Below, piece after piece: positions 10,929 through 24,544 of a DNA stretch of 64,000 nucleotides. The stretch spans positions 5,380,001-5,444,000 of the forward strand of contig JAQISU010000233.1 in the NCBI GenBank assembly GCA_029339505.1, read 5' to 3'. The stretch is from Unio delphinus. Its lineage: Eukaryota > Mollusca > Bivalvia > Unionida > Unionidae. Each line of letters opens with the position of its first letter. The first letter of the stretch is position 1. The position numbers and the translations under genes were made by a program. The notes beneath the pieces are model-generated. The model was not told the origin of the DNA, did not search any database, and saw nothing but the letters and a program-made list of their open reading frames with translations.

Positions 10929-13291
10929 CTGTAATAACAATTGAATATTTAAATATATTTCTTGCCTGCATACATGAAGCTGCTAAAGTTGTTACACAAT
11001 GGTAGAGGATAAATCTTCATGAAACAAAATTATTTGCTACCCTTCTTCATCATTTGTTAGTCTTTTAATGCAGGTTCACTAGAAGCATAAAAACCAAGGC
11101 AATTGTGAATTCCTATGCTTTTTATAGCATATGGATTCACAATTGCCTTGTTTTTGTGTTTTTTTTTTATAGCATATTCCATTACCCACCCCATACTCAC
11201 CCTCACCAGCAGTGACCCAGACATTAAAATGCAGTATCTGTCACATACATGACATGTCTTTTCCTATGATCAGATATATTCACTTTGGTCAAATGTCATT
11301 AGAATGACACGCCTCTTGCTCAAAGTCATCCACACATGGGCAAGATAATTAATAAATTGTGTGGATTTCCAATCAGCCATTAGGATGAAAGTGCAGTAAC
11401 AGATGGATTGACAGACAGACAGACAGAGGAAGGATAATAATATGTCTATATTTTTTAATATATAAAAAGAATGGGAATAATAATTGGTATTTCCCTTAAT
11501 GGGAAATGGGGATACTGAGCTTTAGTTGTTGGGAGACCCCTGAGATTTTAAGATCTATCATTAAAATCAATATAGCCATATCCTCTTTAAGTTGAAAATA
11601 GCTTTCAGAAATCACGATGATCTACATACAACCAGCAATATCCCACATTATTTGGCAGGTGAAGTCTGGAGGAATGTTGACAAAATATCCAACGAGTGTG
11701 TCACTACCACCCAAAAAATGAAGTCCAATGTGGCATCAGAGCAAAGATGAGAACAGTAAAGATCAGCAATATCCTTGATGCTTAGTACCCACCAACCTCA
11801 ATTAGTCACAAAATTAATTAAAAAAAAAGGAAAGTGTGTATCTAAATGGGAGATATAGCTAATGATAATGAAATTAAAGGAGACACAAGCAGCAATGAGA
11901 AAAATGTGAAGCGAGAGCGTGATGATATTACCTTGGACAGATGAATTCAAGAACACATGTATTAACTTCAATGCAATTAAATTATCCAAAAATGTATTAC
12001 TGATAAAGTGAGAACCTAAAATCCAGGATTATATATGTAGTCGAGACCTCAAGAATGATTATGTAACTAACTAGAGAATCGCGTTAATTTCAAGACACAA
12101 AAGTTTACAAAAGAAAAGACAAGTAGAGCAGGACAATTAAAATCAAAATAGGAAGGAATACCAAATCTTTAGCAAACTACCTAAAATACTTATACCAGAA
12201 TATTCTTTATGATACATGTGAACTATCTACACATGGACCAGGAGTGTCCTTTATTCTGTTCTATAACATGCTTTACAAGAACAAAAAAGTTGTATTTTAT
12301 CCATGTATTTTAATCTTTTGCGCATAAAATAGTCAATATTTGGCTAAAATTAACTATATTAACTTTACATAACTTTTTTTTGGCCTGTATGCTAATATTT
12401 TTGGAGCTGACTACACAGTCACAAAGCCATCAGTCTATATATGTTATACATATAGTTACAAAAGCTCCATTCCAAAGCTAATGTGTGTTATTTTCTACAT
12501 TTTCTATGTAAAAGTCTGTCAATATTAGACCAAAACATTTCAATATCCATTGTTTAACCAAATGACACTATGACAGTATAGAAATGGTGGCTATGTATAC
12601 TCGTAACTATGGATACACTGTGAAGCTGGTATTATCTTTTAGGTATCACGGTACCAATTGTTTTTCCATAGACCTCAATGCTAATATTTGGAGAGATAAA
12701 TATATTTTCTATCCTAATTTAGCGTGCATCTCACACACTGTTATAGAGAACAATGTTAGATTGTCAATTTGACGATGACAAAACCAGGTACACCATTCCA
12801 TTTAAGAGAGATAACTCTGCTGGAACTAGACAGGGGTATGAGTTATCTAGTCACAACATACATATTTTCAGTCATGTGTATTACATTTTCGAAAAATCAT
12901 AAAAAAAAATACAAAATTTGATCTATTTAGGAATCAGCATAAATTCACATGTTGCCAAGTGGCTAAACTTTTTTTAAGCCTAACAGAAAGTACAACTCTT
13001 ACATAATCCACCAATCATAGCTAGTGTTGTTTTTTTCTGATTGCAATGTTCCCTACACCTTAAGCTCCACCCACATGGACTTGCACAATTGGTACCGTTA
13101 TACCATAAACTGCCACACTGCAGACATCATAGTGATATAACTGAAAATATTTAAAAGCTATGTTAAAAATCTAAATACCACATACACAAACACACATGCT
13201 TAAAGAATTTTTGTTTCCATATAAACGAAAGGACTTTGTTCATAACTAAAAAACATCTATGATTTAAAGATAGCTGGGGTTTTCTTTATAC
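10929..13291. other. Probable intron(s)/intergenic
   Basis: No exon could be confirmed here. A 14-bp inverted pair, ACGGTACCAATTGT near 12649 and ACAATTGGTACCGT near 13086, encloses about 440 bp and may mark a degenerate MITE. Confidence 0.35.
11091..11154. repeat. Hairpin-forming inverted repeat
   Basis: CAAGGCAATTGTGAAT (11095) is matched by ATTCACAATTGCCTTG (to 11150) with a short inner stem ATGC...GCAT and a T-rich loop. It would fold into a long hairpin and may be a tiny foldback element. Confidence 0.85.
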
Positions 13292-13549
13292 CTCAGATGT
13301 GCTTGATAACAAGCAAAATCTGTGTGTCCAATATGACATGGGTTCCCTGCCTTTACTGTTTCCTTGTCTTGCATTTGGGAACCTTCCACCAGCTCTGTAT
13401 GGAGAAAATATATTCCGCAAGTTTTCATGCTCTGAAATAGGTCTCGAGACACCTGTAGCACTTGTTGCACATGGGACTGTGGTAGAGGTAGACAAGGCAT
13501 CAGCAGCCTTCCTCAACAAGTCTGCTGCAAGCTGCTGATTGCTCATCAT
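13292..13549 (-). CDS. Coding exon, 86 codons, unrecognised
   Basis: TTTATTTCAG at 13550-13559 is a good acceptor, and GAG/GTATAAAG at 13291 is a plausible donor; the 258 nt between are open in one frame with phase 0 at both ends. The peptide starts MMSNQQLAADLLRKAADALS, continues through a Ser/Thr-rich stretch and has HENLRNIFSPYR and SYWTHRFCLLS near the end. Because an acceptor abuts the two ATGs, the first Met may be internal. The NIFSPYR ... WTH-x-F-C-L pattern reminds me of a poorly described family of invertebrate proteins, some with G2E3/HECT-like tails, but this is from memory and weak. GC and codon use are higher than in the flanks. Confidence 0.5.
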
Positions 13550-13559
13550 CTGAAATAAA

Positions 13560-14952
13560 GCAACAATAAACTGGATATATTATTGGTAAAAAAGGTCAAC
13601 AAAATAATGTCCAAAAAATAACTATTTGCTTTTGGGTAAAAACTTAAATGCAAGGAACCCTATACAAAATCTTCAACTACAATTTATTGTACTTATTAGA
13701 CTGCATATTGTTTGATTTACTTGTAAACATTAATTGTATCATAACTTTAGTATATGGACTATTTGGGTAATGAATACTGATTTAATTATTGATATATGAT
13801 TATACTACACCAGTGCATGAAATATTAGACTACCTTAAAAGGAATAGAATGCTTTTATTCAATGTCAAGAACCAAAAGCACAAGAACTTTCATTGCTGTG
13901 GGTGATTAGGTTATTGGCTTAAACATTTCTTACATTTTTAATTTTCAATTCTGGGGTATTTAATATTAAACCATTATCTGTTCAAATGAAATAATTTCAA
14001 CTTTAAAACATAATTTGAACTGTTTTGGGTCGTTTTCAAGAGTGCTTGAGATATCTTAGTGTGATTAGTTACTCCCCTAATTCCCCTGCCAGCTGACCCT
14101 CTGACAAGCTCTTTATTTAGGCAGTGAGATGTACAGAAGCTCATTACAAAGAAAATTATATTTCCAACAATGAATAGAGGCTTGGGGTGTGTTTGTTTTA
14201 ATCTATATTTTATGAGGTGTTAATGTTTTGATGTTATTTTGAATGTTATTTTTGCCGGAGCATATGTACATTAGTATCACAGAAAAAGATTTACTTCTCT
14301 GAAGTGTATTAAACTGGGCGACGTACTAAACGATCTTAACGACCCAGGGTCATCGGGTGACATGATTTACCCAAATACTCCAGAAAAAAACATGTGAAAC
14401 ATTTCCTACTAAATAAATTTTTTAATTCATTGTCAAGTTAAGTTCTGGGTCATATTAAATATGTTAAATGACTACAGCTCTTTTCATCGGTTGACACACG
14501 AGTTCACACTTGTCCCAAAATGAAAAATTCTTGAAAATTGCACGTTTCAGAAGCCATAACTTCAGTTTGGTACAACGCAGAAAAGTCAATGATGGATTGA
14601 TGAATAGAAAAAATATCTCAGGAGTAAAACAAGCCAAAGATAATGGTCTTGTGATTTTAAATACGTTAATAGCAGAAAGAAAATGGAGGGTCAGCGGTGT
14701 AACCTAGGTTTACATGCAAGACATAGCACATGTTGATTTTGTTTAGATGCACAAAACATAAATATCAGCGTCAGGTCTTACATGTGTAAGTATTTGGATG
14801 TTACGTACCTTCTCTTTGAATATAGTATGATAGAGTGGGTCCTATGTCAGAATGGGTATTTTTGTCTCTCTGTATGATTTTGTTCCTTTAGATTATTTAA
14901 GTTTTTTTTCCACATCAAGCTCGCGTCGAGCACTTATATATATATATATATA

Positions 14953-15001
<49 letters not shown>

Positions 15002-16130
15002 TAAACTAATATATATTGCACTTTCTAATTAAAATATTTCAATACATCTACATACAACGGCATTCTGAATTTAAGTCGTTTGGTCAAATTATCTATATTG
15101 ATTTATCAAAAAATAATACTTACCAGATAATATTCTACAGAACACATTTACATTTTTCTAAGAGTAGCGACACCGTACACGAGATATTATACTAATATAT
15201 TTGATTGTAACACTGCTTAATATATGGGACACTCAATTGCACATAGCTTCTAAAAATAGAAACAATGTATTGTTACAAATTAGCGACAAGAGTAGAGGCC
15301 ATACATACCTCTTGAAAACACTAATCCTACTTTGAGAGGGATACTTCAAAGGCTTTCTTGCCTTTTAATGAATACTTACTTGTTGAAAATGATTACAGAT
15401 TTAATAAAGTCTCTTGTCATATGTATCTAATACATACATTATATGTTTGGAGTGACTGAAAAGGCATACACGTTGTAAACTTTTGCGTTTATATTTTGAA
15501 TCAGAAACTGTTATGATTAGAATGGTATTAATTTGACAACTTAAAATGTTTTTGGTGTTTATAATATTCATTATCAATTTAAATGAAATTTAAAATATGA
15601 GAAATTTTGGTAAAGATGCATTTTATGTTGTGCACATTTATCTGTCTTTTTCGTAACTTAGCAAAGACAATAATGTTCTGAATTAAATTTATGTAAAATT
15701 ATCGCAAAATACCTAATTATGCAATTTTCAACCATTTTCCCTGTATAATTTTAGTTGTAAAAAATATGTTCAAATATGAGAAGATATTTTGTAACGTATC
15801 ATCGTATGTATTTTGCTTGCGAATTAAGTTTGAGATCTAAATCGACTTTCTTCCACAGGGTCAGGAGATATGATGCATCTCATTTGTGTCTACATAACTC
15901 CCAAAGCACCACGTCCATCTCGACTATACTTCTTTTTTTTCTCCACAGTAATATTTGGCTTTGGGACGGTTTTTCCTAAAGATATCATAAAGCTCCTAAC
16001 CATTATAACTTCGGAAAACATTTATCTTGTTCACCAAATGTTTCAAATTTTATTCTAAAACATATTATATAAGAATTGTTAACATATATGTTGAAAATAA
16101 TTACTTGTTAAAACTATTGTCTATTGTATT
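13560..16130. other. Intergenic or upstream intron, no gene supported
   Basis: AT-rich sequence with short chance frames. A TAGG...GAGAAG/GTACGTAAC donor-like site occurs on the minus strand near 14806 but no convincing exon surrounds it. A compound TA/TG/GA microsatellite sits at 14934-14997. Confidence 0.4.
14934..14997. repeat. Compound (TA)n(TG)n(GA)n microsatellite
   Basis: Three dinucleotide runs follow one another without a break. Confidence 0.95.
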
Positions 16131-16134
16131 TTAA

Positions 16135-16349
16135 AATTGGGTCGAATTATCTTTCGAGTTGGGCCGAATTATCTTTAAAGTTGGGCCGAATTGTCTTATT
16201 TTCGGTCCAAGTTGGGCCGAATTTAGACCAGCTAGTTGGTCTCAAAGCCTTTTTTTTTTTTGTGACTTGACGGCTTTCAAAAGCCGTCAAGTCAAAATAA
16301 AAAAAGGCTTAGAGACCAACTAGCTGGTCTAGGCTGAATTGACCAATAG
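16135..16349. mobile_element. Foldback/MITE-like element with long palindrome
   Basis: GTTGGGCCGAATT recurs three times exactly, and once more as GGGTCGAATT, between 16140 and 16222. It is followed by a near-perfect palindrome from about 16226 to 16331: AGACCAGCTAGTTGGTCT, a T run and TGACTTGACGGCTTT, mirrored by AAAGCCGTCAAGTCA, an A run and AGACCAACTAGCTGGTCT. The outer ends (ATTGGGTCGAATT and TGAATTGACCAAT) are also roughly inverted. No coding capacity. A non-autonomous foldback element is the simplest reading; no target duplication was identified. Confidence 0.65.
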
Positions 16350-16661
16350 CCGATAACACATAAGTTACTAAGACCACCCTGCTGTTATGATGCCATTGAT
16401 GGCGGTTTTGTTTTCTTAAGGTATCATAAAATCACTTAGAGCTTCGATAAAGAATATGGTTTTATAGAACAATTAAAAATTCGTCGCTACCTTACACCTA
16501 AAAGAGACGGGACTGAAAGAATTAAAAGTTGTTTTTTTTTCTTTTTCACACGTAGATCTATTAGGTTCTTTTTGCCGCACAAAATAACTGCCGTAAAGCA
16601 ATCTAACTTCCCGTGGGGAGCATTTGTTATTTTCATTGAAGAAAAACTAGGAAATTTAGAG

Positions 16662-17178
16662 CGCCGTCTGTTGTCATAATGGCATGTAGTATCCCATTAT
16701 GACAACAGATGGCGACACGAGTTGGAAAAGAAAGAAATCAGGAGTTGAAATGATGTAATTTGTAAAATGGCAAGTTTATATAAATAGAATATACAACTCG
16801 TAATAACTGACATAGCATTTGCCATACGACAAACTACGGTATGAAGTTAGCGTTTGGCAAAAAGCAAGATACCATGACGCAGAAGGAAAGTAGATCTAAG
16901 CACTTGCAACTAGCCCTTTACCGTTTGCATCAATGAAGAATACAATATACGTGGATGGAATTAGGAATGTAGCACTTGCAAGCAGCCATTTACAATAATG
17001 CAAAAGGAAAGTAGCACTTGCAAGTTACCACGTACAGTTTGCATCAATAAAGATAACAATATACATGGATAGAATTATGAAAGTAGCACTTGCAAACAGC
17101 AATTTACAATAACGCATCAGGAAGATTACAAAATACATGCATAGAATTTTGGCGGTAATCCCCCTCCATACTAGTGGG
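16662..17178 (-). mobile_element. Non-autonomous repeat element, copy 2 (inverted relative to copy 1)
   Basis: The reverse complement closely follows 3737-4377, including the start TATGGAGGGGGATTACCGCC (high-coordinate end) and both about 120-bp internal repeats. At the low-coordinate end the sequence forms a strong hairpin: TCTGTTGTCATAATGG, 10-11 nt loop, CCATTATGACAACAGA (16669-16711). Copy 1 keeps only part of that hairpin. The ORFs in this block are shadows of the repeat. Confidence 0.7.
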
Positions 17179-17215
17179 CAGCCATGAAATTTTGCAGATG
17201 TATACCAACACAATT

Positions 17216-17500
17216 TTAAAGGAGAACTCGAGTACGAGAGAGGGGGAAAGTTACCCCCCTTTCCTTGCCCCTATGTGCGGGCGACCATGACTGACACTTA
17301 TAAATAATCCATTCATTAGCAGGGCATGAGGATTTTGCATAGCACTTGTTTTCACTGCAGCTACAGTTTGTAAATAAACTTGATTTTGGACAGTCCTTAA
17401 GAACCTTGACAGTAGCTCCTAAATATATATATTGGAAATAATAATTATGACACAGACATTTTTCATCCCATAATGTGCAGGTTTTCGCAAACATTTTCAC
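17216..17500 (-). pseudogene. Possible exon remnant of a cysteine-rich protein
   Basis: An open minus-strand frame contains about ten Cys residues, including KDCPKSSLFTNCSCSENKCY and SSCPANEWIIYKC. An acceptor-like ATATATATTTAG lies inside the frame (just before GAGCTACTG), so the coding part may start there. The spacing recalls secreted cysteine-rich modules, but I cannot assign a family. It directly abuts the mobile element at 17178, so it may be a transduced or broken exon. Confidence 0.3.
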
Positions 17501-17599
17501 ATGTCTCTCTGTGTATGCTATATATTTATCTATCCATTCTCTCGCAATTGGTAGTTCCGTATTCTATATTTTATTAATTAATCATTAAATGTCTATAAT

Positions 17600-17870
17600 A
17601 CCAGTGTCTCGGTTGGTAGAGTGTCTAATTCGTAACCCAAGACCTGCAGATTCGATACACGCCCAAGTCAGCCCAGTATTGTAACTTGGGTGTATCCTTC
17701 CTCCAATTACCTTGACACGATTTAATGTTAATGTGTTCATGTGCAGGAAGAAACACAAACATATAGACATAAACAACAACAACAAACCCCAACTCAGCCC
17801 GTTGTCGATGTGTATGCAGTGTCGGTGACACATTGAGAGTGCGCCTTAAAAGAGCAGGCAGCGAAATGAA
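17600..17870 (+). mobile_element. tRNA-derived SINE
   Basis: A tRNA-like head has an A-box-like CTCGGTTGGTAGAGTG (about 17608) and a B-box-like GATTCGATAC (17649-17658) with spacing of about 30 nt. An unrelated body follows to about 17870. Introduced stops and mismatches indicate an old copy. Short ORFs on the other strand are shadows. Confidence 0.65.
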
Positions 17871-17977
17871 ATCGCATCACAATTAGTATTTCCATTTCAG
17901 TATCCAAATGTAGTTCTTGTCTATTTTTAGAACATTTTTTACACTCTCATTTTGGTGTTGATATATACGGAGCAATT

Positions 17978-18100
17978 CGAGATCTCGGATTAGTAAACCG
18001 AGATCTCGGATTAGGAAACCGAGATCTCGGATTAGTAAACCGATATCTCGGATTAATAAATCGAGATCTCGGATTAGTAAATCGAGATCTCGGATTACAA
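17978..18100. repeat. 21-bp tandem repeat with a palindromic core, about 6 copies
   Basis: The unit is CGAGATCTCGGATTAGTAAAC with minor variants. Each unit has the palindrome CGAGATCTCG (one copy reads CGATATCTCG). The last copy is truncated. Confidence 0.92.
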
Positions 18101-20129
<2,029 letters not shown>

Positions 20130-20938
20130 GCATACCCAACAGAATATTCTTTACCCTGTACGATAGCTTGCTTTTCGTTACTAGTATATTATTTTTATTT
20201 TGCACGTTTGTAGTTTATTATTCAACAACAATAAATAAACTAAACATTAAAAAAATCACAATGACACCATTTCGACATGTGTAGTTTTATTGTTGTATAA
20301 AATTGCATCGTTGGACGTGTCCTTTTTCACCCAAGAGCTATAAATGCAGGCAATGAAACACCTGGTACTTGAAAAGCGCTTAGACACTGCAACGCTTTTT
20401 TCTATCGTTCGAACAAATAATGCCGTCAATGACATAAATTCTTTATAGTTTATCTTAAAGGGTAACTATGAAAGCTTCATGTTACACCTTTTAAATTCAT
20501 CCCCGACACAAATTCAACTCAACTTTATTTACTGTCAACTTAACATACAAGATTTTCTTCCTAAACGGATGATATCATTTGCATATGTATTGTGCACTAA
20601 ACTTTGAAAGGTTGACAAGCTCTGCAATATGCGATAAGGCAGGGTTAAGTTGGAGTTGCAGTTAACTATTGACTGGCTGGATTTATAAACTAGGAGACCT
20701 TGCCCAAGCAAATAAACAATTAGAGGGTTGGACATTGAAAACCAGTGATACTAAAGAAAGTTCAATCATCTAAAATATAGGATGAATCGTGCGATGACAC
20801 TGGAGAGAAACATGAGACGGATAGCTCAAAGAACAAAATATTGCACTGTATACGTGATTTAATTTATGTGTTATGGTTTGCAAAATACATCTACTTAAAA
20901 ATTCTGTTTACAAAAATGTAATGGTTTGGTTGGTAATT

Positions 20939-21048
<110 letters not shown>

Positions 21049-21672
21049 CGGGATATGTCCCTTGTCAATTCTGCGTGTTATTTAATAGCAGATGTCAGTC
21101 GCTCTTTTGTCAGCCATTGTTCACTTGTTAATTGACAGTAGAAACGGAAAACGCCTTTCAAAATTGTTCCTTTCACAGCCCACTTTCAAATCTTATTTAT
21201 GAGTTGAAAAATCGAATCAGAAGAGGGCAATAACTGTTAATGGAAAGCACAGGGATCAATATGAAATGATATACGAAGAACATAACACCTTTGCTGATGA
21301 GTGTTGGAGACAGATTAACGCTCACCTGGGGGTACAGTGCAGTTGGTTTGAACATCCATGATATCTGATGTCAGTATATCATCAGAAGAACTCGATATGC
21401 AGAGAGCAACGAAACTAATCGTCAAGTAAATTCCGGCACAGAGGAGTTTGCATGTTAAAGGTAAGATATAATTTGATAATCATAACAACCGTGAGTGAAA
21501 AAATAAGTTATCTCAATTTTTTGTCTTCATCGCCTTCTGAATGCCTCAGCCTTTATGTGCATTCGTTATCCTCTCGTTTTCGTTACGATGTGTACATAGA
21601 CATGGGAAAACAATCAGTTTAAATGCAGATATCGGAAAAACATAAGAAAAAATACGTCTAACAGCTATCACA

Positions 21673-21862
21673 TGTATGTATGTATGTATGTATGTATGTA
21701 TGTATGTATGTATGTATGCATGCATGCATGCATGTATGTATGTATGTATGTATGTATGTATGTATGTATGTATGTATGTATGTATGTATGTATGTATGTA
21801 TGTATGTATGTATGTATGTGCGTGCGTGCGTGCGTGCGTGCGTGCGTGTGTGTGTGTGTGTG
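21673..21862. repeat. Mosaic tetranucleotide microsatellite
   Basis: The order is (TGTA)n, then (TGCA)4, then (TGTA)n, then (GCGT)n, then (GT)n. Neighbouring blocks differ by one base of the unit, as expected if point mutations spread by slippage. Confidence 0.95.
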
Positions 21863-22414
21863 TCCTGTCCCATTATGAGTACTACTGAGCCTCACCAAGA
21901 ACGAAATAATTTAATCGAAGATAATACTGAATTCTGCAGCTATATACATTCGATGGATTTTGTCAGCGTGTCAAGATCTCGCACGACCATTGCAGCCCTC
22001 GCTCTTCTCATAAATGAATACAATATCACATTCATTCTCGAGTATATAGATCTACGACCCACCTTATAAAGTTTCTTGACTTACTTCATACAATAAACTT
22101 TTATTCCTGACAAATGTATCTAGTAATCAGATGAAATATTTAAAGAGGTTTTCTCTTGTCTTGTTTCTTTTATTTTAAAAGATTTATTTGCATTTGCAAC
22201 TCAAAACATTGGGTTGTCGTTTGTACCCGCTTAGTATATATGCCTTCGCCCATGTTTGTCTTTACCTATATAATCCAGATATTTTACAATGAAAGCGAAA
22301 GTTATCCTCTAATTCTTAAATAGTGATAACCGATGAAACTCAATATTTATATTCTTAATGATAGCATTTGTACTGCACGAAAATATAGCTGCATATTGTT
22401 TTTCATGACTTGTC

Positions 22415-22416
22415 AT

Positions 22417-22506
<90 letters not shown>

Positions 22507-22512
22507 TAATAA
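22415..22512. repeat. Compound (ACT)n(AAT)n microsatellite
   Basis: Triplet runs that give Leu/Val-repeat frames; not coding. Confidence 0.95.
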
Positions 22513-22767
22513 CCATTCTTTAACGAGAATAACACATTTGGTCATGACTGACCCATCTGACATGTGGCCTCAGTTTTTTTTAATTGGCTATGTTAAAAAC
22601 AATAAAATAAAATAAAATAAAACACAAGACCATGCACATAATCAGGTCACGTCGCACACTCATTCATACATATGGTACATGAATGGCTATGTGTGGCTAT
22701 ACTAGGAAACATATACACATATGAACAATATTCTACATAGAATTCAGCATAGGGCATAAGTTGTAAG

Positions 22768-22882
<115 letters not shown>

Positions 22883-22939
22883 ATACTATTTGGACATATT
22901 TATGGATATAATGATGAAGTTTTCTATTACGAGCTTTTA

Positions 22940-23370
22940 ATATGTCATTCCAGCTTTAATGATGTTTTATAAGAATCAAGGGAATTTGAATTACGTATCC
23001 TTATTGGTAAGGACTTCCATACTGTAGGTGCTGATACAGTAAATGAGCTTTTGTGATGATTGGTTTTCGACCACGGAATCTGGAGATCGTTGTTAGTCGT
23101 CGATCGGAAATTGCGCTCAGTGTCTGATGATCTTAGGTTAGATGTATAATCTGAAGAAAGACCGTTTAAAGACGTGTATGTCATGATTCCTTTTAAATAA
23201 AGAATACATTTAGCCATTGCATACGTGAAAACAAAACATTTTCGAGAGTCATAACATTAAGTTTCAGTATTATTCAGGCTGACTTTTTCTGGAGTTGATC
23301 AATTCTGGACAGATTATAATTGGATGTGTTTCCCCCATATGGTACAGCCGTAATCTATCAGTGATAGTAT
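22940..23370 (-). mobile_element. Non-LTR retrotransposon fragment, C-terminal end of RT ORF
   Basis: The minus strand encodes the usual C-terminal end of a non-LTR reverse transcriptase ORF. The peptides IDYGCTIWG and NLSRIDQLQKKSA are in different frames near 23290-23360. Further on come YTSLNGLSSDYTSN and a tail with FTVSAPTVWKSLPIRIRNSN. Stops and at least one frameshift break the reading. It is 5' truncated; no endonuclease or RT catalytic core remains. The clade is probably Jockey/CR1-like, and it looks different from the copies at 32-34 and 42 kb. Confidence 0.75.
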
Positions 23371-23435
23371 ATAACCCGAAAAATAAAGTTCAAGTGATTC
23401 GGGAGGTATACATGCCAAGGTGTGACTGTGTTATT

Positions 23436-23437
<2 letters not shown>

Positions 23438-23493
<56 letters not shown>
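23438..23493. repeat. (GA)n microsatellite
   Basis: About 28 GA units. Confidence 0.97.
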
Positions 23494-23497
<4 letters not shown>

Positions 23498-23910
23498 TAT
23501 TTCGAGTGCAATGGATCAAGCAACGCATCCCGCACCAGAGGTTAATTAAGAATATACATGACGAAAGAACAAAAAAGTAAAAATGCAACAACGAACAGTG
23601 AAATACTAGTTTTTGACTTGCCTGGGCGCTTTAAATTCTCGTTGATACTTTGTCGAAGGCAATTACTAAACAGACAAACAAAATAAGCAATTAATACAAA
23701 ACGAACGCCTCGGTTGCCGTTTTATCATTTATATTCAAAACCAATCAAGTTGCCGTGTTACCAATGAAGTTCAAAAGAAAAAAATACGCGACGTTAAAAT
23801 TATAAAGCAACACCTTCTTTAAAATCTTTTGGCAAAGATTTAGTGACATTCAAAAGCGCTAAGGCTAGTTGAAAACTGGGGTGGGTGGGTGGGTGTGTTG
23901 CACTGCTTGT

Positions 23911-24203
<293 letters not shown>

Positions 24204-24435
24204 ATTTTTTTTATTTATTTATTATTACCACCCACATAGGTTCCATGTCTCCACACGTCTTTCAGCCATCCGAGGCGGTTGCCCTGTTACGTCATTTCTG
24301 ACGAGGACGATAACATAGATAGGATCTTAAATTCACTAATTAATGTAAAGGTTATCTCACTCGGCGTTATTATGAGAAAATGGCTTTGATACTTGGAGTA
24401 ATAGTAATAAAGTTAAGTTCCGATGTTTTTAAGTG

Positions 24436-24466
<31 letters not shown>

Positions 24467-24544
24467 TGTATGTATGTATGTATGTATGTATGTATGTATG
24501 TATGTATGTATGTATGTATGTATGTATGTATGTTTGTTTGTATG
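24436..24544. repeat. (TATG)n microsatellite
   Basis: About 26 tetranucleotide units ending in TTTG variants. Confidence 0.97.

Noticed and set aside
21658..22069. Met-Tyr-Val-Cys repeat frames, up to 129 codons
   Set aside because: Translation of the TATG-type microsatellite; the non-repeat tail has no coding support.
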